Assembly (NCBI RefSeq): GCF_000722875.1
Contig: NZ_JFHR01000014.1
Coordinates: forward strand, 43,076 to 107,075
Reading direction: 5' to 3'
Length of the DNA: 64,000 bases
Source of the DNA: Sphingobium chlorophenolicum
GTDB lineage: Bacteria > Pseudomonadota > Alphaproteobacteria > Sphingomonadales > Sphingomonadaceae
Every line of letters begins with the position of its first letter. Positions within the stretch are counted from its first letter, which is position 1. Both the position numbers and the translations under genes were made by a program. This document shows, piece by piece, positions 10,168-18,576 of this stretch. The notes under the pieces were generated by a model. That model saw only the letters and a program-made list of their open reading frames with translations. It did not search any database and was not told the DNA's origin.

Positions 10168-10201
10168 TAAATCCTCCCCATCGATAGATGGGGAGGATTT
10201 A
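10168..10201. terminator. Bidirectional terminator hairpin (minimal member of the CCTCCCC repeat family)
   Basis: TAAATCCTCCCCAT at 10168-10181 pairs exactly with ATGGGGAGGATTTA at 10188-10201. It lies between the converging ends of maeB and the flavin reductase gene, with T/A tracts on both sides, as expected for a two-way rho-independent terminator. The same arm sequence recurs at five larger repeats in the window. Confidence 0.8.
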
Positions 10202-10210
10202 AGCCGTCAA

Positions 10211-10711
10211 TCAGCGCAGATTCGCGAACTCGCCATAGCCGCCCTGGAAGAAGAGCAGCGGCTTGCCCGGCGTCTCCACTTCCAGCGCGATCACCCGGCC
10301 CAGCACGATATAATGGTCACCCGCCTCGTGCACCGCTTCGAGCTGGCAGTCGATCCAGGCCACCACCCCGTCCAGGATCGGCGATCCGTTGGCCGACACA
10401 TGATGCGTCACGCCCGCGAACTTGTCGTTCCCGCCCTTGGCGGCGAATTGCTGGCAAAGCGGTTTTTGGTCGCTGGCGAGGATGTTGACGCAGAATTTCC
10501 CCGCTTTCTCGATCCGGGGCCAGCTTTGCGAATTTTTCGCCGGGAAGAAAGCGACAAGCGGCGGATCGAGCGAGACGGAGGTGAAGGAGCCGACCACCAT
10601 GCCGGTCGGCGCCTGGCTGTCCTCCACCGCCGTCACCACGCACACGCCAGTGGGATAATGGCCCAGCACCCGGCGAAAGGTGCCGCTGTCGAAGGCGACC
10701 GCTTCGCTCAT
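10211..10711 (-). CDS. Flavin reductase domain protein (HpaC-like, split beta-barrel)
   Basis: 166 residues matching the flavin reductase-like FMN-binding family. The start FRRVLGHYPTGVCVVTA, the central GMVVGSFTSVSLDPPLVAF and the C-terminal HYIVLGRVIALE are characteristic. Members reduce FMN or FAD with NAD(P)H, often for a partner monooxygenase, but some fold relatives use F420. The gene is divergent from cofE across a 169-bp spacer. That suggests, but does not prove, a functional link to F420. No partner oxygenase lies nearby. Confidence 0.85.
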   Translation of the reverse strand: MSEAVAFDSGTFRRVLGHYPTGVCVVTAVEDSQAPTGMVVGSFTSVSLDPPLVAFFPAKNSQSWPRIEKAGKFCVNILASDQKPLCQQFAAKGGNDKFAGVTHHVSANGSPILDGVVAWIDCQLEAVHEAGDHYIVLGRVIALEVETPGKPLLFFQGGYGEFANLR

Positions 10712-10880
10712 GCGCGCCCACGCCCGCGGCGGGGAAAAATATCGTCATTGATCATCATCGCTGTCCCTTTTCTCGACTTGGTGCGCCAGGGCAAGCAAAT
10801 CCCGCTGATATGTCCATGAGTTTCCCTGTCCCGAAAATCGGAGCGCTACCTTAACAGGCCTTTGCGCGCTAAAGCATGGC

Positions 10881-11639
10881 ATGATCGCGATTCATCCCCT
10901 GTTTGATATTCCCGAAATCCGGACTGGCGACGATCTGGCGGCGGTGCTGCGCGACAGCCTGACCACGGCGGGCCTGTGGCCGCTGAAAAGCGGCGACGTG
11001 CTGGTCGTGACGCAGAAGATCATGTCCAAGGCGGAAGGGCGGATGGTCGACCTTTCTACCGTCCAGCCGGGGGAGGAAGCGGTGGAACTGGCCGCGACCA
11101 CGCGCAAGGACGCCCGGCTGGTGGAACTGGTGCTGCGCGAAAGCAGCGCCGTGGTGCGGGCGGTCCCCCATGTGCTGATCACCCGCCACCGGCTGGGCCA
11201 TGTGATGGCGAATAGCGGCATCGACCGGTCGAATATCGGGCCGGGGGAGGAAGAGCGGGCCTTGTTGCTGCCGGTCGATCCGGACCGGTCGGCACGGCAA
11301 TTGCTGAATGCGCTGGCAGGCCCCGGCGCGGCCGGGATCGGCATCGTCGTTTCGGACAGTTTCGGACGCCCCTGGCGCCATGGCGTGGTGGGCGTCGCGA
11401 TCGGCGCGGCGGGCCTGCCCGCGCTGGTGGACCGGCGCGGCGAAGAGGATCGCGACGGCCGACGGCTGGAGGTGACGCAGATCGCGCTGGCCGACCAGAT
11501 CGCCACCGCCGCGACCCTGGCAACGGGCGAGGGCGCGGAAAGCGTGCCCGCCGCCCTGCTGCGCGGCCTGACCCTGCCCCTCGGCGAAGCAGGCGCGGCG
11601 GCGCTGGTCCGCCCGCTGGAAGAGGATCTGTTCCGGTGA
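10881..11639 (+). CDS. cofE: Coenzyme F420-0:L-glutamate ligase
   Basis: 252 residues, the usual CofE length. The enzyme adds gamma-linked glutamates to F420-0 using GTP. Family-typical stretches are GDVLVVTQKIMSKAEGR near the N-terminus and VSDSFGRPWRHG. The ATG at 10881 gives the expected N-terminus close to IHPLFDIPEIRTGDDL. An ATG five bases upstream runs into a stop at once. It is the first gene of a tightly overlapping cofE-cofD-cofC operon. There is no C-terminal FMN-binding domain of the mycobacterial FbiB type. Confidence 0.92.
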   Translation: MIAIHPLFDIPEIRTGDDLAAVLRDSLTTAGLWPLKSGDVLVVTQKIMSKAEGRMVDLSTVQPGEEAVELAATTRKDARLVELVLRESSAVVRAVPHVLITRHRLGHVMANSGIDRSNIGPGEEERALLLPVDPDRSARQLLNALAGPGAAGIGIVVSDSFGRPWRHGVVGVAIGAAGLPALVDRRGEEDRDGRRLEVTQIALADQIATAATLATGEGAESVPAALLRGLTLPLGEAGAAALVRPLEEDLFR

Positions 11640-12571
11640 GCGGCCGCATCGTCGTGCTGACGGGCGGCGTCGGCGGCGCCAAGCTGGTGCTGGGGCTGAT
11701 GCAGGTCCGCCCGCCGCAGGACGTCACCGCCATCGTCAACACCGGCGATGATTTCCGCCATCTGGGCCTGGCGATCTCCCCCGATATCGACACTTTGCTC
11801 TATACCCTGTCGGGCAAGGCCAATGCCGCGCAGGGTTGGGGGCGGGAGGGCGAGACGTGGAGCTTCATGGACGCGCTCAAATCGTTGGGCGGGGAGGATT
11901 GGTTCCTGCTGGGCGACGGCGACATGGCGCTGCATGCGCTGCGCTCGCATCTGTTGGCGTCGGGTGAGACCTTGAGCACGGTGACGGCGCGTTTTGCGGC
12001 GGCCTGGGGCCTTGACCTCAAAATTTTGCCGATGAGCGACGATAGCGTCGCCACCCATGTGTCGACCGATGAAGGCGACCTGCCCTTCCAGCGCTATTTC
12101 GTCGAGCGGCGCTGCGTCCCGGCGGTCCGGGCGATCCGCTTCGAAGGCGCGGACACGGCGCGCCTCGCCCCCGGCGTGGTTGAGGCGATCGCCGATCCCG
12201 AAACTCGCGCCATATTGATCGCACCGTCCAATCCCTGGCTGAGCGTCGACCCGATTCTGGCGGTTCCCGGAATGCGGGAAGCGCTAAAGGCTGCCAGCGC
12301 GCCCGTCGTCGCCGTCTCCCCCATCGTCGGCGGGCAGGCGGTCAAGGGACCGACCGCCAAGCTGATGGGCGAACTTGGCCTCGCCGTCACCAACCGGGCC
12401 ATTGCAGCCCATTATGCCGGGATCATCGACGGGCTGCTGGTCGATGAACGCGATGGCGGCGAAGGACTGGATATTCCCCATGCCGTAACCGACACGCTGA
12501 TGAAGACGCTGGACGACCGCGCCAGAGTGGCGCGGGCGGCGCTCGATCTGGCCGAACGGATCGCCGGTTGA
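11636..12571 (+). CDS. cofD: 2-phospho-L-lactate transferase (F420 biosynthesis)
   Basis: 311 residues of the CofD family. It transfers the activated phospholactate-type (or phosphoenolpyruvyl) moiety to Fo to give F420-0 or its dehydro form. The N-terminal LTGGVGGAKLVLGL binding motif, NTGDDFRHLGL and SPIVGGQAVKGPTAK are diagnostic. It starts at GTG 11636, overlapping the cofE stop by four bases, which implies translational coupling. Confidence 0.93.
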   Translation: MSGRIVVLTGGVGGAKLVLGLMQVRPPQDVTAIVNTGDDFRHLGLAISPDIDTLLYTLSGKANAAQGWGREGETWSFMDALKSLGGEDWFLLGDGDMALHALRSHLLASGETLSTVTARFAAAWGLDLKILPMSDDSVATHVSTDEGDLPFQRYFVERRCVPAVRAIRFEGADTARLAPGVVEAIADPETRAILIAPSNPWLSVDPILAVPGMREALKAASAPVVAVSPIVGGQAVKGPTAKLMGELGLAVTNRAIAAHYAGIIDGLLVDERDGGEGLDIPHAVTDTLMKTLDDRARVARAALDLAERIAG

Positions 12572-12576
12572 CGGCC

Positions 12577-13155
12577 ATGAACTGCTGGATCGTCATTCCG
12601 GTCAAGGCGCCCGCCGCCTGCAAGACGCGGCTGGCGCCTGTGCTGGACGAAGCGGGGCGGCGCGATCTGGTGGCGAAAATGCTGCACCGGACAGTGACGG
12701 CGGCGGCGAAGGCGGTTGGGATGGAGCGGCTGCGGCTGCTCGGCCCTTCGCGGCATGGATTGCCGGAGAGCGTGGGCTTGCTCGGCGATCCGGGCGGCGG
12801 CCTCAATCCTGCGGCGGCGAGCGCCCGCGACGCGGCGCTGGCGGCGGGAATCGAGCGGCTGCTGTTTCTCTCCGCCGACCTGCCACTGGTGGAGGCGGCG
12901 GATGTGGCGGCGCTGCTGGATGCTCCCGGCATCGCGGTCGCCCCCGATCTTCCCGGACAGGGCACCAACGCCCTGTCACTGCCCCTGCCGCAAGCGGCGG
13001 GTTTCCAGTTCCATTATGGTCAGGGCAGTTTCGCGGCGCATCGGGCGGAAGCGGATCGGCTGGGCCTGCCCTTCTCGGCAATCGTGCGAGGGGGCCTGGG
13101 CTTTGACATCGACCAACCGGGCGATCTGGCCGATTGGGAACGGCGCGCACCTTAG
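12577..13155 (+). CDS. cofC: Phospholactate/phosphoenolpyruvate guanylyltransferase (F420 biosynthesis)
   Basis: 192 residues. CofC (FbiD in actinobacteria) couples GTP to 2-phospholactate or PEP to make the substrate of CofD. The N-terminus WIVIPVKAPAACKTRL and the central LLFLSADLPLVEAADV are typical of this small nucleotidyltransferase, and GLGFDIDQPGDL closes the domain. I chose the ATG at 12577. A TTG at 12568 overlapping the cofD stop is an alternative. It is the last gene of the operon and is followed by a large palindromic repeat. Confidence 0.9.
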   Translation: MNCWIVIPVKAPAACKTRLAPVLDEAGRRDLVAKMLHRTVTAAAKAVGMERLRLLGPSRHGLPESVGLLGDPGGGLNPAAASARDAALAAGIERLLFLSADLPLVEAADVAALLDAPGIAVAPDLPGQGTNALSLPLPQAAGFQFHYGQGSFAAHRAEADRLGLPFSAIVRGGLGFDIDQPGDLADWERRAP

Positions 13156-13171
13156 GGAAGCTCGCCCCACC

Positions 13172-13303
13172 AAATCCTCCCTACGCGCAGCGTGGGGAGG
13201 GGGACCGCCGCTGAGCGGTGGTGGAGGGGAAATTCGGAGGTCGTGCCCGTTCCCCTCCACCAGCCTTCGGCCGGTCCCCCTCCCCATCTCTCGATGGGGA
13301 GGA
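13172..13303. repeat. Composite palindromic repeat, copy B
   Basis: About 130 bp. It begins AAATCCTCCC, has an inner GGGGAGGGGGACC segment, a TGGTGGAGGGGAA segment, a central spacer, then the reverse-complement modules TTCCCCTCCACCAGC and GGTCCCCCTCCCC, and ends near GGGGAGGA. The whole can fold into a long nested hairpin. It lies between the convergent cofC and RTX genes. Confidence 0.8.
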
Positions 13304-13322
13304 ATAGGAGAGGTTCTGCGCC

Positions 13323-16300
13323 TTAAATGAAGCTGCTGGAATCCACTCCCGTCAGAGTGTTGACCCCCAGCAGCAGCACGCTTTGTTCGAACGCTCCGTC
13401 GCCATTGGCGTCGTAGAAGACCCAGCCGTCGGTTGTCCCGGCGACGAAGGTCACATGGTTGACCCCGGCGGTCGTGTTGGCCGCCGCCAGAGCGTCGGCG
13501 AAAATATTGGTGGCGATCGCCTTCTCGGCATAATCGACAGCGGGCAGGGAGCCGTTCAGGAAATCGAGGTCGATGCGGTCGCCCTCACTCGCCTTGAAAT
13601 CCGTGATCCGGTCGTAGCTTGCCGTGTTGAGTGTCGTGTCGCCCCGGTTGAAGACGAACATGTCCGCCTCCGTCCCGCCGGTCAGCGTATCCTTGCCCGC
13701 GCCGCCGATCAGCACATCGTTGCCCGCGCCGCCCTTCAGCGTGTCGCCCGCCGCGCCGCCGTCCAGCAGGTCGTTGCCCGCGCCGCCGTCCAGACTGTCC
13801 TGCCCATCCTCGCCATAGAGCCGGTCGTCGCCCGCATTGCCCAGCATGGTGTCGTTGCCCAGCCCGCCCCAAAGGCCGTTATTGCCGCTGTTGCCGGTGA
13901 TGGTGTTGGCAAGGTCGTTGCCGGTTCCGTCGATATTGTCGATGCCGGTCAGGGTCAGCTTCTCGATCTCGGCGGCCAGTTTGTAGCTGACCGAAGCGTT
14001 CACCTGATCGGTGCCGCCCCCGGCCAGTTCGAAGATCAGGTCGTCATTGGCGCTGTCGCCATCATCGGACCAACTGTCGACGATATAGCTGTCGTCCCCG
14101 CCGCCGCCGGTCATGCTGTCCGCGCCGCTGCCGCCATCCAGATAATCATTGCCCAGCCCGCCCGTCAGCACGTCATTGCCGTCGCCGCCGAACAGATTGT
14201 CGTTATCGTCCCCGCCGTCCAGCATGTCGTTGCCGCCCAAGCCGTAGAGGATGTCGGCGCCCGCGCCGCCGGAAAGCATGTTCGCCGCGTCATTGCCGGT
14301 GATATTGTTGGCCAGATCGTTGCCAAAGCCGTTGATCGCCGCCGCGCCGGTCAGAACCAGCTTCTCCACATTGGCGGCCAGGCGATAGCTGACCGAGGCA
14401 TAGACGAGGTCGCTGCCCCCGCCCGCCAGTTCGATCACCTGATCGTCATTCCCGGCAAAGCCGTCGTCCGAATAAGTGTCGACATAGAAGATGTCGTTGC
14501 CCGCGCCGCCATCCATATAATCGGCGCCTGCCCCGCCATCGATGGTGTCGTTGCCCGCCAGCGCATAGATGGTGTCGTTGAGCGCGGTGGTCTGATAGGC
14601 GAGCACGCTGGTCGTCGGGCTGATACTGTTGTTGCCGGAGGAACCGGTGATGGTCCTGCCCCCCTCCGCCACGTCGGTGACGGTGATGGACAGCATCTGG
14701 TCGTCGACATTGCTGCCGTCGGTCGCGCGGACCATGACCTGATAGACGCCGTCGCCATCGGCATCGAGGCGGTTTTCGAAATCCGGCGGGTTGATGAAGG
14801 ACAGCGCGCCCGTCACCGCGTCTATGATGAAGAGCGCCGCGTCGGCTCCGCCCGATATGGCGTAGGTCGGCGTCGTGCCGTCCGCATCGGCGGCCGCGAC
14901 GACGGTCACGGCGCTCGCATTTTCCGCCATGCTGACCGTTGCCGTCGTGCCGCCTCCATTGGAGGTGATGACCGGGGCGTTGTCGTTCGTATTGGTGACC
15001 GTGATCGCCAGCGTCTGCGCGACGCTGGTGGCGCCGTCGCTGGCGCTGACGATGACATTGTAGATGCGGTCGCCATCGCTGTCGTCGGGCGCTTCATAAT
15101 CGGGCGCGTTGATGAAGGAGAGCGCGCCGGTCACAGCGTCTATGGCGAAGAGTGCCGCGTCCGCCCCGCCGCTGATCGTATAGCTGAGCGTCGCGCCGTC
15201 GGCGTCGCTGGCCTGTATCGTGGCGGCCAGCAGGCTGTTTTCCGCCACCGACAGGGCTGTGGAGGCCGCCCCGCCATAGGAGGTCAGCACCGGCGCATTG
15301 TCGTTGAGATTGGCAATGGTGACAGCCAGCGTCTGCTGGTCCGTGTTGCTGCCGTCGCTGGCCTGCACGATCACGTCATAGACATTGTCGCTATTGGCGT
15401 CGGCGCGGGCTTCATAATCGGGCGCGTTGATGAAGGAGAGCGCGCCGGTGACCGCATCGATGGCGAAGAGCGCCGCATCCGCCCCGCCGACTATCGCATA
15501 GGCGATTGATGGTCCGTCCGCGTCGGTCGCCGTCACCGTCGTCACGGCGGTCGCATTCTCATCGACCATGATCGCCGCCGCAGCGCCGCCGCCGTTGGAG
15601 GTGATGACCGGGGCTGCTCCGTCCGGCACGTCGTTCACGGTCACCGACAGCGCTTGCGTATCCACCCCGCCATTGCCGTCATTGGCGGCGACGATCACAT
15701 GATAGACATTGTCGCCATCGGCATCGGCCGGACTTTCGAAATTGGGCGCGGCGATGAAGCGCAACTCGCCCGTCGCCGCGTCTATGGCGAACAGGGCGGC
15801 GTCGTCGCCGCCGACGATGGAGAAGCCGACAGTCTGCCCGGCGTCCGTATCGGTCGCGGTGACGGTGGTGACCGCCGTGCCATTCTCATCGACGGCCAGC
15901 GCGGCAGTAGCGCCGCCGCCGTTGGAGGTGATGACCGGCGGCGCGTTCAATGCCGTCGAGGACGTCGTCATGTCCGCGAACTGGAAGAATTCGACATTGC
16001 GGATCGTCTTGCTGCCCTCCGGCGATCCGGCGCGCTGGTCGACCGCGATGAAGCTACCGTCGGTTTGCAGGGTAAAGATATAATCCATCCGGTTGCCGGA
16101 AAAGACGACGGTGTCGATATCGCCGCTGCCGTCGATCACGTCGTTGCCCGCGCCCGCAAGGATCGTGTCGTTGCCCGCGCCGCCATGCATATAGTCGTTG
16201 CCGTCGCCGCCATCGAGCAGGTCGTCGCCCGTGCCGCCATAAAGTTCGTCGCTGCCCGCGCCGCCATAGAGCCGGTCGTTGCCCGCATCGCCGTTCAGCG

Positions 16301-17060
16301 TGTCGTTGCTGTTGGTGTCGGCGTCGTCGCCATAGAGAATATCGTTGCCGCTGCCGCCCGACAGATTGTCGCCGCCCGCCTGGCCGTAGAGGATGTCGTC
16401 GTCATCGCCGCCGGTCATCCTGTCGCTGCCCCGGCCGCCATAGAGGATGTCGTTGCCCGTGCCGCCGTCGATCACGTCGTCCCCGGCGATGCCGTTGAAG
16501 CCCAGATCGTCGCCATAGAGCAGGTCGTTGCCCGCCCCGCCGGAAATAGTGTCGCCGCCGCGCCAGCCGAAGATGATGTCGTCGCCTGCGTCGCCCTGCA
16601 GATTGTCCTTGCCCGCGCCGCCGATGATGACGTCGTTGCCCAGACCCGCCTGGACCAGCACGTCCTTGGCATAATCGACGCCGCCCGCGCCGTGCGCCGT
16701 CAGGTCGATAATGTCGTCGCCATCGCCCAGCCAGAATTGCTCGATATTGTCGAAGCTGCCGAAGCCGCCGGATATCGCGCCATTGTTGTAGAAGATCGCA
16801 TCGGACAGATTGGACCCGTAGATGACGTCCGTTCCCGTGCCGCCCATCAGCATGTCCATGGAAATCTGGATATTCATCGCGGCCAGTTGATAGGCCGCAC
16901 CGCCGCCGGTCAGGATCGCGGAATTCCACACAAGCTGCGCCAGCACCGCGTCGGGACGCACCATGTCCAGATTGGCGAGTCGGGTGAAGGCGAAGAACTG
17001 GTCTTTTTCATTACCAGCTATGATGGTCTGACTGCCCAACGCGTTGAAATAATTCGCCAT
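13323..17060 (-). CDS. RTX/cadherin-repeat calcium-binding protein, likely type I secreted
   Basis: 1245 residues with no N-terminal signal peptide. Residues about 70-330 carry hemolysin-type nonapeptide repeats such as GGAGNDLLYGDD. Residues about 370-810 are four tandem cadherin-like domains of about 107 residues, each beginning near APVITSNGGG and containing DAALFAIDA-TGxLxFI. A second RTX block follows at about 840-1130. The end resembles the serralysin-type secretion region: DRITDFKASEGDRIDL and a hydrophobic tail finishing SSSFI. This predicts a calcium-folded surface or released protein, exported by an ABC/HlyD system that is not in the window. It could be an adhesin or S-layer-like protein. 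No catalytic domain is visible. Confidence 0.85.
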   Translation of the reverse strand: MANYFNALGSQTIIAGNEKDQFFAFTRLANLDMVRPDAVLAQLVWNSAILTGGGAAYQLAAMNIQISMDMLMGGTGTDVIYGSNLSDAIFYNNGAISGGFGSFDNIEQFWLGDGDDIIDLTAHGAGGVDYAKDVLVQAGLGNDVIIGGAGKDNLQGDAGDDIIFGWRGGDTISGGAGNDLLYGDDLGFNGIAGDDVIDGGTGNDILYGGRGSDRMTGGDDDDILYGQAGGDNLSGGSGNDILYGDDADTNSNDTLNGDAGNDRLYGGAGSDELYGGTGDDLLDGGDGNDYMHGGAGNDTILAGAGNDVIDGSGDIDTVVFSGNRMDYIFTLQTDGSFIAVDQRAGSPEGSKTIRNVEFFQFADMTTSSTALNAPPVITSNGGGATAALAVDENGTAVTTVTATDTDAGQTVGFSIVGGDDAALFAIDAATGELRFIAAPNFESPADADGDNVYHVIVAANDGNGGVDTQALSVTVNDVPDGAAPVITSNGGGAAAAIMVDENATAVTTVTATDADGPSIAYAIVGGADAALFAIDAVTGALSFINAPDYEARADANSDNVYDVIVQASDGSNTDQQTLAVTIANLNDNAPVLTSYGGAASTALSVAENSLLAATIQASDADGATLSYTISGGADAALFAIDAVTGALSFINAPDYEAPDDSDGDRIYNVIVSASDGATSVAQTLAITVTNTNDNAPVITSNGGGTTATVSMAENASAVTVVAAADADGTTPTYAISGGADAALFIIDAVTGALSFINPPDFENRLDADGDGVYQVMVRATDGSNVDDQMLSITVTDVAEGGRTITGSSGNNSISPTTSVLAYQTTALNDTIYALAGNDTIDGGAGADYMDGGAGNDIFYVDTYSDDGFAGNDDQVIELAGGGSDLVYASVSYRLAANVEKLVLTGAAAINGFGNDLANNITGNDAANMLSGGAGADILYGLGGNDMLDGGDDNDNLFGGDGNDVLTGGLGNDYLDGGSGADSMTGGGGDDSYIVDSWSDDGDSANDDLIFELAGGGTDQVNASVSYKLAAEIEKLTLTGIDNIDGTGNDLANTITGNSGNNGLWGGLGNDTMLGNAGDDRLYGEDGQDSLDGGAGNDLLDGGAAGDTLKGGAGNDVLIGGAGKDTLTGGTEADMFVFNRGDTTLNTASYDRITDFKASEGDRIDLDFLNGSLPAVDYAEKAIATNIFADALAAANTTAGVNHVTFVAGTTDGWVFYDANGDGAFEQSVLLLGVNTLTGVDSSSFI

Positions 17061-17409
17061 GCTTGCCCCCTGTCAGCGTCCTTGTGAAAGGTCGCAAAGC
17101 TTTAACTGTAATTGGCGCCGGGGCGGTGGGGGCATCGGGATAATGCTTACTCCATCGGGAGTGCGCCGATGGGTGTAGCGGTGTTCATTCGGGTTTGATG
17201 ACGTCCTGTCTTCGCAGGAAGGGTGGGTGGATTGGGTGGAGAGCGGACATCGCCAAATCCTCCCCATCATTAGATGGGGAGGGGGACCATGCGGAGCATG
17301 GTGGAGGGGAAGTTCGGAGGTCGTGCCCCTTTCCCCTCCACCAGCCTTCGGCCGGTCCCCCTCCCCACGCTGCGCGTAGGGAGGATTTATTGCCGAAGCC
17401 GACCGCCGA
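17061..17409. other. Gene-free stretch with RTX promoter side and repeat copy C
   Basis: 349 bp without a credible gene. The first 200 bases should hold the promoter of the RTX gene, but I see no clear sigma-70 boxes. 17255-17389 is a composite palindromic repeat listed separately. Confidence 0.6.
17255..17389. repeat. Composite palindromic repeat, copy C
   Basis: It has the same modules as the copy at 13172-13303. They include the identical stretches TTCCCCTCCACCAGCC and TTCGGCCGGTCCCCCTCCCC, and it ends GGGAGGATTTA. The outer arms AAATCCTCCCC and the terminal GGGAGGATTT are complementary. Confidence 0.8.
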
Positions 17410-18576
17410 TCATGGCCGCAGCGCTTCGTAGATCGCGCTGACCTGGGCGGCATGGGCGGCTTCGCTGAAGCGGCTGCGCGCATCGGCCTGCGCCGCCAGC
17501 GCCATGGGCCGGGCGTCTCCCAGGCCATCGCAAGCCAGCGCCAGGGCATCCGCATCGTCCGGCTCCACCAATAGGCCCAGACCTCCCTCCAGCGCCTCGA
17601 TATTGCCGCCGGAGCGGGCCGCGACGATGGGCGTGCCGACCAGCATCGCCTCCACCAGCGTCCGTCCGAACGGCTCGCCCACAGCGGGGACGACAAGCTG
17701 GTCGCAGGCGGCGATCCAGAAGGGGCCGGGCGTACGATAGCCCATCAGCTTCACCCGGTCCCCGACGCCCTTGTCCGCGATCCGCCTGCGCAGCGCCACA
17801 TCCATGGCGGGCAGGCGCGCCTCCCCGAACATCAGGCCCATGACGGGGCGAGCGGTCATCGCCCGCAGCCGCGCGATCATGTCGACGAACAGCAAGGGGC
17901 GCTTTCTTGGCACGAAAGCCCCGAAATAGCCCAGAAGAAGCGTGTCCGGCGCTACCCCCAATTCGCGGACCAGCGCGTCGCGAGCCTTGGCCCGGTCCAC
18001 CTCCAGGCCGGTGTCGAAGGGGCTGTGCACCACCGACGCCCGGTTCCGCGCCGACCATATCCCCGCAGGCGGCAGCGCGAAGGAGGATACCGCCAGCACC
18101 CGGTGGGCGAGGGCAGGGGCCAACAGGCGCAGGCCCAGCGCCGTGGGATCGCCGCGATGGTGCCAGATCAGCTTTGCCCCGGCCAGCCGCGCCGCCAGCG
18201 CCCAGTTGGCGCTGCTCCGCCCGTCGTTGATGTGGACGATGTCGATCCGGTTGCGTCGCAGGAAGCGCGCGCGGGGCAGCACGCCCGTCAGCGTGCGCCC
18301 GAATTTCCGCAGGGTGAAGGCCTCCCCCGGCACGAACAGGGCCTGGGCGGCGGGATCGTCCATCCGCTCATGCCCGGCGAAGAAATTGGCGATCATGCCG
18401 TCGGGCACTTCGGTGACGATGATCGGCCGGTAGAGCGCCGGATCGAGATGCGCCATCAGCCCCCGCACCGAAATATGGCTGCCGCCGATACTGTCCCCGG
18501 AAAAGGGAAAACAGATGCGCAGGCGGCTATCGTGCGCCGCGTCGGCGGATTTCAGCCGGGGCAGGGGCGCGTTCAT
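17410..18576 (-). CDS. Glycosyltransferase family 4
   Basis: 388 residues with the GT-B fold pattern of GT4 retaining glycosyltransferases. The N-terminal part shows SGDSIGGSHISVRGLM and VHINDGRSS. The C-terminal donor-binding part shows LGYFGAFVPRKRPLLFVDMI and PAVGEPFGRTLVEAMLVGTPIVA, the usual E-x(7)-E region. It is probably cytosolic or membrane-associated and adds a sugar to a lipid-linked repeat unit. The donor and linkage cannot be told. Its start overlaps the end of the lyase-like gene by four bases, so it belongs to the minus-strand operon 17410-20965. Confidence 0.87.
   Translation of the reverse strand: MNAPLPRLKSADAAHDSRLRICFPFSGDSIGGSHISVRGLMAHLDPALYRPIIVTEVPDGMIANFFAGHERMDDPAAQALFVPGEAFTLRKFGRTLTGVLPRARFLRRNRIDIVHINDGRSSANWALAARLAGAKLIWHHRGDPTALGLRLLAPALAHRVLAVSSFALPPAGIWSARNRASVVHSPFDTGLEVDRAKARDALVRELGVAPDTLLLGYFGAFVPRKRPLLFVDMIARLRAMTARPVMGLMFGEARLPAMDVALRRRIADKGVGDRVKLMGYRTPGPFWIAACDQLVVPAVGEPFGRTLVEAMLVGTPIVAARSGGNIEALEGGLGLLVEPDDADALALACDGLGDARPMALAAQADARSRFSEAAHAAQVSAIYEALRP

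Noticed and set aside
14650..15960. Regular DNA repeats resembling a CRISPR array or satellite
   Set aside because: The period is about 320 bp, in frame, and encodes cadherin-like domains. There are no short repeat-spacer units.
13383..17087. Long plus-strand frames opposite the RTX gene
   Set aside because: The repetitive Val/Ala/Asp-rich sequence mirrors the RTX and cadherin repeats. There is no start signal and no recognisable protein.
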